Assembly (NCBI GenBank): GCA_037903475.1
Contig: JBAJFG010000495.1
Span: 620,001-684,000 of the forward strand
Source: Ancylostoma caninum
Taxonomy: Eukaryota > Nematoda > Chromadorea > Rhabditida > Ancylostomatidae
DNA: 64,000 nucleotides
Reading direction: 5' to 3'
Shown here: positions 49,525 to 59,054 of the stretch, one piece after another
Position numbering within the stretch: position 1 is the stretch's first letter
Layout of the letters: each line of letters begins with the position of its first letter
Notes under the pieces: generated by a model
The model's input: only the letters and a program-made list of their open reading frames with translations
What the model was told of the DNA's origin: nothing
Database searches by the model: none
Position numbers and translations under genes: made by a program

Positions 49525-49860
49525 TAATTGTAATGTAACGCATAAAACCCCGTTTTCGGAAGACATGTAGTTCACGGACCACTTGGGCGGAGCGGTCCGT
49601 GACTGTGCTAGCTGCCCGCCACGGCTGCAACGTTGGCCAACACGTCTGGACGTGTCCGATCGATAAGATCAACGGCTTCCCACGTCCACTCGAAGCAACA
49701 AACTGTTCCAAATCCCACCAGGAAAAACGTTAATGAAGCGGGCTTAGAGCCCGCTTTGTAATAAGTTATGAATACCGCTAGATTTAACGTCTCGAGAAGA
49801 TTCAGAATCCACTGAAATCCCAAACACGAAAACGAGGTGACACACTGCCTCTAGGCGGAT
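49525..49860. mobile_element. Decayed relative of the TTAA MITE at 21.3 kb
   Basis: It shares with 21360-21717 the stretches GCCACGGCTGC, CGTTGGCCAAC, CGTGTCC, GATAAGATCAACGGCTTC and the closing GAGGTG...CTGCCT. The final CTGCCTCTAGGCGG has lost the CTGCCTTTAA end, and the left terminus cannot be found. It is therefore an older, truncated copy in the same orientation. Confidence 0.75.
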
Positions 49861-51283
49861 TCTACTAAGAGTTTCATGATCGACGCTGGTTGTAGAGGTA
49901 TCCCGTAACATTCTTTGATGGATGTGCGTAAAAACATCACGCGATGAATTTCAGCAAAACAGCACACTGGGAAGGCGATATTACGAAGCACCTCTCATAA
50001 CAAAGTTACGAAAGGGTGAGAGGAGGTGGAGGAAGGCGACTCTTCCGGTGAATTACAGCTCTGATCGTTTAACAAATTTCATCTCCTCCATGCACATCCT
50101 GCTATGAGTGTTCCATTCAGAATTTGTACAATCACATGGACCTGAAGCTGAAAACAAAGTCTGACCTCGAGTAACTTTTGAATTATTTTTGGAACGAACT
50201 GCTAAAGCAAGCTCTAGAATAACCCTGACACTATTGAGTGGAAAATTTATCCTATTTTTTTACCCTTATCTATATTAGTACATCCCAGATATGCTTGTGA
50301 TCGATACCAGAAATAATTTATAGGACTATTCATCTGTTTTGAACAAAGCGTAAAGGGCTTCTGTTACAACGGTTCAGCGGGTCTTTTCTGCTTGCCGCTC
50401 GCGATTATTATTACCATCGATCTTCACGGTTGAACATTAATGATAATAATAATCGGTCACGACCCATCGTGAGCAGGACATAAGAAGACAGGTCGAACAA
50501 CTCGGAAAAGCGCTCACTTCAAATTAACAGCTTTACTGCGAAGTGAGAATCAACGCACATTGTATGATATTTCACTTTGTCTTTGCTGTAACATTATTAC
50601 AGCAAAGTTTTCAAATGTGTATCAATCTGCTCAATCTGTTGTTCCCGAAAAGAAAACCCTAAGAAAACATAGACACAATGGTTTCCATTTTAAACAGCAG
50701 CAGTTGGGAAGAGGGGGGTGGGGGGACGAACCCAGCAGGTGAGGGGGCGAACACAGCACGCGAAGGGACGAACACTAGTTTTTTTTTCTTGCTGTGCCTG
50801 AGATAACAAATCCATTCATATTTGTGGTTGCTTGACCTTTGCTCAGACTGCGTCCTTACTGCGTTGATCACACTGATTCTAATAATGTGCTGCGTCCTAG
50901 AAGCTCACTAGGAACCTCATTTTTTTCTTCCCTTTTTTTTTCTAACGAGTAGATGTCCATATTCTCTAGCATCGTGAAACAGCTTAACAGGTTTCTAGCA
51001 CAGGGATAGGGCGAGATGCAGTACTGCTGCTGGATCTAGCTCTTCACAACCGGTCACCCTAAACACCGGAAGAAGCCTTTTTAAGAGTAGGTCAGCAGCT
51101 GTACGTTATCGATGCATAACTTGCGTCACTTGTACACACTAATAAAAGTTTAAGAATAGAAGAAAACTGAAGGATTAGAGAAGAGGGTTTCATGGTCCCT
51201 GGCATGTTCAAAAACCTTACAAGGAACGAAGTTATTTTGCAAATAAAGTAAAAAGGATAAAGTTGTCGGTGTTATTCAATCCC
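49861..51283. other. No recognised gene
   Basis: AT-rich and low-complexity sequence with a G-rich patch near 50710. A short TTATTATTAC-type inverted pair occurs at about 50400-50460. No coding or RNA feature was supported. Confidence 0.4.
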
Positions 51284-51524
51284 GATTTGTGAGATGCGCC
51301 ACGTATTCGACTTCATCTGGATATCGTAGAGGCATTGAATGCGTATGTGTTCTATACAGTGACTTGCGGGGGCAACCGATGTGTCAAGTCAGTGCTTCAT
51401 CCTCCCAGACTCCGCTGGTACCAATTCACTGGGGGGATGGAGGGCTTGGTTGGCCTCGGGCGGGGTCGAACCATTGACTGTGTGCGTGCGCAGGGAGCCT
51501 CTTACCACAGCGCCACACTCACCC
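51284..51524 (-). mobile_element. tRNA-derived SINE-like repeat
   Basis: On the minus strand, from 51524, there is an A-box-like TGGCGCTGTGGTAAGAGG, then a B-box GGTTCGACCCC at 51462-51472, at normal tRNA spacing but without a pairing acceptor stem. It is followed by about 170 bp of non-tRNA body. This is the layout of a tRNA-headed SINE. No target duplication or clear 3' tail was found, and a lone tRNA pseudogene remains the alternative. Confidence 0.65.
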
Positions 51525-51540
51525 ATTTTTTTGCATTTTG

Positions 51541-52720
51541 CAAGTAGATAGTGCTGTAAAAATGCTGGAAAATGGGGTTTCTTCATTTATGGGCTTACCT
51601 TCTTTAAGAAAGATGAGAAAAATTGTAAAGGAGGCGGGCTGGTTTCCTGGTGATACTGTTGGCTACAGCCTCCGCGCACTCTGTGGAGAATGTCATGTTC
51701 AGTTGTGGAATTTACCAAACAGCTGAGCTTGAGATTCCTCATGGAGATGCAATTAATTGAAGTTGAATCCTAGGCTTAATTCCGTTTGATGAAGGTGGAT
51801 TCCATCTTCTTACTGTCCGACATCCTCCATGGGTAGAGCGGTAAGCAAAACCTCCTCACTTTGTTAACTCCGAGTTGGGAATAATTTCTTGCAATTTAGC
51901 GGAACTCCTCGGAGACATATATCTGATTGAATGAAAGGGCATCTGCACGTGGCACTTGTTAAATAGGTTGACTACTTCCTTGTTTGCATTTTCTCAAAAA
52001 TGTCCGCCTTTCTTGACGATGCACTGGAACGAAGTTTGTTAGTGAGCTAATTCTCTCTCTCGAGACGCACTTCATCTCGCCAATTTTGTATCTCAGCGGG
52101 ATATCTTGCACTCTGCACTCTTTTACTGTGTTAATGAAAATCCGCCTAATGAAACTCTATTTGCTCCTGCAGAATCTAGCATGTCGTGGATTAGATGAAT
52201 TAAATTAGAGCTGCATGTTGCACTTACACAGGACTGGCCACGGAGTAAAGGTACACCAGATATAGAAAGGAGTCTTGTGGGTGGCAATTTCCGAATTTCT
52301 GGATAAAATTAGGTCTAGGTGGAATTAGCTGTGATGTGTAATGTGTAATTTTCTAGGCTGTTCAATATTATGTACAGAGCTCCTTTTCCTAAAAAAAGAA
52401 AACCATGCGTAGGCAGCGATCCTCGTTCACCCTGCTTTATATCAGTATTCACAAACCATTATCCAACTCAGCTGAAAAAAAAAACGGATCGGAACTCGAT
52501 TATAAAGCTTTCATAGCTGTGCTGTGAATTTTCTAATATCATTTAGGGCGCCTTCCACGGAACAAATTACTATTCCCAAGGGGAACTCTTTTCTATCGCA
52601 TAGCCGAAAAACGTCATCAACAAAATAAATTAATGCTGTGATTCCATGCCGGAAATCTTGAGAAGGAGAAAAGGTCACAAATCGATAGATCACTGGGCCC
52701 TATCGGTGGACCACCCAGCA
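51541..52720. other. No recognised gene
   Basis: AT-rich sequence left of the giant inverted repeat. No gene or transposon end was recognised. If the palindrome extends past the window on the right, this stretch could be part of the left arm. Confidence 0.4.
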
Positions 52721-53208
52721 CCACAAGCACCAGAGATAACTATTGAAAAGTTACTTTATTCACAGATGCAGTGATGTTTGAGGCAACCCCTCTTGGCGCT
52801 GGATGAATATGAAGAAGCAAGGATTAGTTAGGTCTAATACTGGCATGACTAATATTGATGAGCGAACAGGATATGATGACAATACCGTTAACGGGTGATT
52901 AATCCATTAAAGTTAGACGTGTGACTGGCCGGACCTAGTTCAACGACAAGCGCCCAGGGCTATCAGGTTTGATGAACTAGTATGTATTAATAGTGCTGTA
53001 GCAGCCTCACAAATGATTACCTGTATTGAAGATTATGCTATATAAATGTAGTAAGAACAGTCTATGGAGTGAGAAATGGTTGAGGAAGAAGAAGAGACCG
53101 CACCAGGCGGGAGACTCGCAGAAAACAGCCAAACACCGAACCCATCGATAACCGATAAGAAAGATGTGCTCAAATTTAGATCACAGCCACTTTTGGCGCG
53201 ATCATGGG

Positions 53209-54386
53209 TACAGTCTATCTCAGACATTCGGGCGCGAGTCCCGCCTGACAAAATCATGACTCCCGCTCGAGTGTGAGCGGGAGTCATCAAAAACTGGGCG
53301 TTTTTCTCCCGCAACATCCTGATTTTGTCCCGCGAGCTCCGGCGGGAGACCGGATTTTGTCCCGACGATGATACCCAGCATCATGATAGAGGAGATCGAA
53401 TTTTGTCCCGGAACTGAAAAGCACAAGGAAGCAAAAATGCGCGCCGAGTTCAGGAGCGCACGCACTCCATCCGCCGACGTCGGCCGGTACTAGCGGATTA
53501 GGACGCATTTCTGCATCCGAGCCGCATCTGCGCTCGACCGCTCCCCACGCATCTCTACCGGTTCCTGCACCGGGCCACGGTTTCAACCGGGCCTCAGTGG
53601 GCCAGACGAGTCCCGTAGGACTCCACTCTCCGCCGAGGCGGAAAGTAGACTGAGATCTACCTACAAACTGATGCCCTTATATACCCCTCGCTGGAGGCGT
53701 ACGTGACGATCACAATCCTGCAATATTTTCCGCTCAATCCCGCAATAAAACCAAAATGGTGTCTCCCGCCGGTGCACCGGATTTTGTCGCGAAAATAAAA
53801 AAGGGGCGTTTTGTCAGGCGGGACTCGCGCCCGAATGCCTGAGATGCGAAACGACGAGTCCCCTCAGAAGGCGGGAGACCTCGAGGCAGAGCGAGTGCGG
53901 CGCGGCCGTCTTGGCAGCGTTCGTCGAAATGATCAGCTGTTGAGATCAACGCCGCCACGCTAAATCGGCAAAAAGGTGGGTTTTATTTGTTTTTGTCCAA
54001 AGTTGTGGTTTCGTTTTTGAATATATCATCACATATCAGACCGTTGCTTGTCTGAGGCCGTTTTGAACGATTCTTCTTTTATTTGAATGTGTTTTTTTGC
54101 AGTTTCTACTATGGCCACGGAAAACATAGAAAAAACATTTAAATAAAAAAGAAACGTGCGAAACAGCTTTGCACAAGCAACGGCCTGATATCTGATGATG
54201 TATTCGAAAAAAGAAAGCACAACAATGGATAAAAAATGAAGAAAAACCCACTTTTTTGCCGATTGAACGTGGCGGCGTTGATCTCAACGGTAGATCAATT
54301 TGACGAACGCTGCCAAGACGGCCGCGCCGGAGTCGCGGCGAGATTCCCCACCTTCTGAGGGGACTCGTCGTTTCGGATAGACTGTA
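53209..54386. mobile_element. TA-bounded nested foldback element, left-arm copy (1178 bp)
   Basis: TACAGTCTATC at 53209-53219 is mirrored by GATAGACTGTA at 54376-54386. The right half, 53847-54375, is itself a near-complete hairpin centred at about 54111, with matching stretches CGAAACGACGAGTCCCCTCA and GGCGGCGTTGATCTCAAC. The left half contains another inverted pair (CGGGCGCGAGTCCCGCCTGA at about 53229 and its complement near 53813-53835) and many GCGGGAG and TTTTGTCCCG motifs. No transposase is visible, so it is a non-autonomous element of Tc1/mariner-like target type. Confidence 0.8.
53677..53683 (-). promoter_or_regulatory. TATA box in the nested element (left arm)
   Basis: On the minus strand GGGGTATATAAGGGC is a strong TATA context within a GC-rich region, followed by a CAGTTT initiator-like site about 12 bases on. 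No clear ATG-started protein follows, so a transcript is hypothetical. The mirror copy is at 63038-63044 (+). Confidence 0.45.
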
Positions 54387-55049
54387 CATACGTGTCACAG
54401 GGTTACCTTTGGACCGCAGTGATCATTTTGCGACAAAAATGTGTACAGCTTCCAAGTCACAGTAGCACATTTGTAGCTCTCTCAATAAGGTCTGTAAATG
54501 TGCCAAAAATATTGCAAAGGTCTGTGAGGAAACATATCCGTCCCTTGGTCCTGCTCAGCACTCCTTGAACAACTTTTTTTCTCGCGGATTCAAACACTGA
54601 ATAAGTCAGGTCATTTAGATATACGAAGTTCATAGCAACTTTCTAGACAAGTTTAATTTCTTTTTATTCAAGAACACTGGGACACGTCAGTGACTGCGCA
54701 GACATTATGAATTGCTTCCATGGAGAAATTTCAACTGAACATAATTGCTCCTTCCTATGAATAGCTGCACAAAACGTGAGGTATCTGTGAGGACAGCTCT
54801 CATAATAAAGAATGGTTCTCGGGATTCTGTCTAATTGATGGTATTTACAGGAAAATTTCGTCCCAAAACAGTAAGTTTGTTTGATGTCAGGTAATGCATT
54901 CGAAGGAAGCGGCCCATCTCAGAATCGCTCCTGGGGTTTCCATATACCTAGAATCTCCAGGCAAAACCTGAGCGCAATGAATTGCCTGATTCCGCGCAAA
55001 ACTCCCAAACACAAATACCCTTTCTGTTCCCTAACTTTTAGGGGTTATG

Positions 55050-55200
55050 AGGGTGGAACTGAGGCGGGACCATGGGTAAGTCCCTTATTGGTCAAGCATG
55101 GAGGGCTCCTTTTGGGGAGTTGATGATGAGGAACTCTCACGAAGAGTACAAAGTTCCTCAGAAGTTACTCTCCGGAAGCGGATTGTCCAGAAACCTCGTG
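55050..55200. repeat. Repeat related to 14464-14660 (left arm)
   Basis: It contains ATGAGGAACTCTCACGAAGA followed by GTACAAAGTTCCTC, itself partly palindromic (GAGGAAC/GTTCCTC), and an upstream AGGCGGGACCATGG patch. It shares this order with SLC23 intron 7. The mirror copy is at 61521-61671. Confidence 0.5.
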
Positions 55201-57665
55201 CAAAAAAATTTTTTTTTGCAGCAGGAACGGCACAATATACGTACCACCCAACTACATTTTAATTTACAACCAAAATGTTTTATTTTTTGTCAACTTTATC
55301 GACAATTCTAGTGCATGAACAGCAGTTCAAACAACAATTCTTGCGTAACTATCCATCGAAATGCAAACTCAAAGGGGATCTCTGTGAGTCTGGTCGTGGA
55401 AGCCGGAATGGATATCATGGGGGGGGGGGGGGTGAGAGCGTGTCTCCCTTTTGCTGAACTGAGAAATCACCATACCCAACAAAATTTCAAAAAATTAAAC
55501 TTTCTTAAAAATTACACACGGGAAGGGAACGTTGGAGGTTAAGAACAACTTGTAATAGATGCGTGCATCAGTCGCGCGTCAGACACATGTGCTTATTCGC
55601 TGAGGAAAGAACGGAGCAGTGTTCATATGCTTCTATTATATTAACATCAAGTCCCTTAATGTTCTGCTAGTAGATCCATGGCATTTCTAACCCACGCATG
55701 ACGTAAAGAATGCCTTAGAATGACAGATGAACGCCCTATAGCGATGATGTGAAGGCTGTAGGTCTACGCATTCCTCTGCAAATCATGGAGTAGGTTGATT
55801 GTATGCATACATTCTGCTCGTGCATGCATCATCCGTACCTCCCATTCGCTTCCTAGAATGGGCGGGGAGGCAGAATGGAAGCGGGCGAGGGCATCGTAGG
55901 AAGGGTTCCAAAAGTGATCACCTGTAAGAACATGTGGGTGAACCACTTCCTCTTTGAATTCTCCCTTCTGGATCCAACTGTTGCTGATTGACTTCCATCT
56001 TCCAGGAACTACGAGAATTTTTGGAAAAAAATCAGCAAGAATCCTGACTTTACAACAAAAAAAACAAAAAATCTATTCCATTGTTAGAATAGAATCCGAG
56101 ACTTCCCACATTGGCACCAGTCTCATATCTTATTTTTATTCATTTATTCCAAAGCTTTGTAATTGCAAAGAGGTAACGCCATTTGCTGCCGGTCAGTGGG
56201 GGATTTCTCAGATGTTAACGAGCCTTCGCGTTGCGACGCTGCAAGTGTTGTCTAGAAATCGTATGGTTCCCAATAACATGACATAATTCCCTCTCAGCTC
56301 TCAAGTAAACTCCAATTATTTTTCTACCTTATTTCTGTAGTGCCCACGACTTTGAGCCAACACTTCCAGAGATCCTTCGAAAAGGCAACAAAAATGAGAG
56401 GAAAACTGGGAGAGCTGAGATTTCAAATTAGAAGCTTGGACATACTTTTCATGGACATAAGATACTGCTCCTTCCTGCCATTTAGTGCATGTGGTTAAAT
56501 ACATCCACAGTTCCAGGATACATCCATTATTAAGTAGGTGGTGACTCCTTGTACTTTCGCCTTTGCTATACATAGTACTCTGAGAACTCTCCGCGTGAGA
56601 ACCATGGTGTCTTAGATGCAAACATTTCCGTCGGTGTCACCGCCACATCGTTCGCGTCTATAATTTTAGAGATCACCCGTTTAGGTTGTAACATATTAAC
56701 GTATGTCAAAGCTAATTTCAACTATCTTGTACATTTGACTACCAAGCTGAGAATAGAAGAATATTGTGACCGCTCAAACAATTTTTTTGAGCTAAAATCT
56801 AGCAGTATTCCCTATCTCCTATTTCCTTGCCTTGTCAAGGAGCCATGTTAGAACTTGCTGGTTTCCATTCTTTCTTGGGGAGTTATGTGAATGATTGCTT
56901 CCAAGTTTTTGGAGGAAATGCAGAAGGCTACTCACTCTTTCCCACTTGCTTTATCTCACGCAGTGCTCTTACCCTTCTGGATATCATAACAGGATTTTGT
57001 GCAAAAGCAGCCCGCAAGCTGTTGTTTAGCCGCTGCTTTATTATACTAGGAAGCGTTTGCCTGTTCTCATATGAAGAGAACTGCACTTTCTTTTCCCATT
57101 AAGCTGTTCATTTCCAGCAGTTCTGAAGCATCTCTTGCATTCTTTGAAGAAATTATTTTTTCATTAGTAGTTGAGAGGATTTTTCCTCGTAATTGAGCAA
57201 GGCATAGCAAGAATAGGTACTCGTGTTGATTCCTCCCCACTTGTTGCCACCCACTGGTTGTTAAGAAGACGTTATTTCCATGCGACTTTCACTGTCTTAG
57301 AGCCAATTCTAGTGTTTGTCTAATCCTTCTCTTCTTAAGGAAATGTGAGTCTCATCGTTTTTTTTTCTGACTTTTTATCTGCTTCGAAAGAACGGATCTT
57401 CTATGTTACCTTTAAAGGTGTCAGGAGATGTCAACCTTCAGAAAAGTTCTCCGAGATATCTTGTGGGCTATCGAGTTATCAAACACGTGCAAAATAGAAT
57501 TCCGTGATTCAATTTTAAAAAAGCATTGTGCGAACACTCTCTACTTATGACGAGCTAATATTTAGATTCCAACTAATTCTTGGAGTTTTAGTAACACTCA
57601 TATTTAGTTTATTCTGACTTTGTTCGGACTCTTATCAGACTTTTGTTTCCGGTAAGTTTTCTGCG

Positions 57666-57735
57666 CTTAAAGGCAGCAGGAGCTGAAATCCTCGACTCCG
57701 AGCTGAGCTGTGGATGATGAAGTACAGAGTCAGCA
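57666..57735. mobile_element. Partial TTAA foldback element at the inner edge of the left arm
   Basis: CTTAAAGGCAGCAGGAGCTG begins a copy of the terminal repeat of the 471-bp element. The copy stops at 57735, exactly where the palindrome arms cease to match. It is the mirror of the right terminus of the complete element at 58584-59054. Confidence 0.85.
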
Positions 57736-58985
57736 GTCTGTCTATAATCTCAGAGGTGTACAATCAAATCATACAAATGCCAGAGATGTATGATCAAATC
57801 AAACAAGTTTTTACAATAGATCTGGACAGAGTCAACCAAAAATGAGATGGAGGAGTGCTTACGTGTTCCTCTTCAGCGAAACGTGGATGTGAGCCGGTGT
57901 CCCCCCCCAAAGAAAGGGTCGCCGAATTTCTCCAATTACTTCATGAAACGAAAATATGGTAAAACCTCTTTTGTTCTGTATTATTATTCCTAGAATTTTT
58001 GTTATTAAATATTTAATATTAAATTTAATATTTTCAGCAATTTTATTGTTCTATCTGGCTCCACGGAGAAAGCCCTATGAGAATATATTACCTCTATTAA
58101 GACTGAACGAAAACAAATGGGCGTAAACGAACCTTACTTCATACTCGAAGGAAAACTTTTTGAGGCACTGGGCCCTGAGACAGACGAGAGGACAACAGCC
58201 AGTTTTCATAGTCTGCGTCCTCCATCGCCACTTGACAAAGACATTGGAGAGGAAGACCATGAATGTCAGGAAAAAATTAAGACATGAACAGAGATAATAC
58301 CAGAGGAGTTTAGTTAAGGGAGTCACTGCGTCTGATTGTGTGACTACACCTCCTGGCAATCTTTCCGGTCTCCGGCTCAGCATTTTTCATTCTGCTACCT
58401 AGTGCTGAAGGATGGCGCTCATCTCTGTCATTTTCGCCAAAACCGTTCCTCTCTCAATAAGATTGGCATCTCTGTTATCAGGGTCATCATTTTCGTCTTA
58501 CCACAGTAGATTTGCTTATGTGACCACTATAACGCAGTTGATGATAATATAATAGTTGTGATTATTAAGTTTCCACGAGTACATTAAAGGCAGCAGGAGC
58601 TGAAATTCTCGACTCTGAGCTGAGCTGCGGTGGTGAAGTACAGACTCGGCACATCATAAATGTGAAACGAACACAGACAATGATGGCTTACCTGCAGAGA
58701 AAATGCAACATTCGTCGCGAGCACGCCTGGCCGTGTTCGCGCGCGGACGAGTTTTCCCCGGCGCGAAAGCCAGTGCGGCGCGTGGTTTCGGCCGAGTCCC
58801 GCCATGAAACCCTGTGGATTGAATGCATTTCGTTTTCCCTTTGCGCCAAACCACGCATCGCAATGGCTTTTTGCGCCAGGGAAAACTCGTCCGCGCGCGA
58901 ACACGGCCAAGCGTGTTCGCGACGAATGTTCCATTTTCTCTGCAGGTAAGCCATAATTGTCTGTGTAATTTTCAAATTTATGATG
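57736..58985. other. Spacer of the giant inverted repeat (1,250 bp)
   Basis: The stretch 57736-58583 is unique within the window. It is AT-rich near 57970-58040, with an unassigned minus-strand open stretch at 58075-58383. The rest is the left and middle part of the 471-bp TTAA foldback element. No gene is recognised. Confidence 0.8.
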
Positions 58986-59054
58986 TGCTGACTCTGTACT
59001 TCATCATCCACAGCTCAGCTCGGAGTCGAGGATTTCAGCTCCTGCTGCCTTTAA
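58584..59054. mobile_element. TTAA-bounded foldback element, copy 2 (471 bp)
   Basis: It has the same ends, length and internal order as the element at 6506-6976: TTAA-AGGCAGCAGGAGCTGAAAT, GATGGCTTACCTGCAGAG, GC-rich GTGTTCGCGCGCGGACGAG, then the mirror image to TTAA. The right part, from 58986, lies inside the right arm of the giant palindrome and the left part in its spacer. Open frames on both strands are by-products of the GC-rich palindrome. Confidence 0.9.

Larger units (their letters stand above)
52721..57735. repeat. Left arm of a giant inverted repeat (about 5,015 bp)
   Basis: Every checked landmark in this arm is mirrored in 58986-64000 about an axis at 58360.5. For example, CCACAAGCACCAG at 52721 is complementary to the last bases of the window, 56827-57102 mirrors 59619-59894, and 53209-54386 mirrors 62335-63512. 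The G14 tract at 55419-55432 has a C14 partner of equal length. The only difference I noticed is T at 53358 against the complement of G at 63363. The arms match to CAGCA at 57731-57735 and then diverge. No confident gene lies within. The outer limit may extend beyond the window. Confidence 0.95.

Noticed and set aside
53033..54398. Several 60-120 codon open frames, duplicated at 62323-63688
   Set aside because: They lie within nested inverted repeats. One that follows the TATA box lacks an ATG in its frame, and none resembles a known protein.
56827..57102. 91-codon frame duplicated exactly at 59619-59894
   Set aside because: The duplication comes from the giant palindrome and is not evidence of selection; no family resemblance or exon partners.
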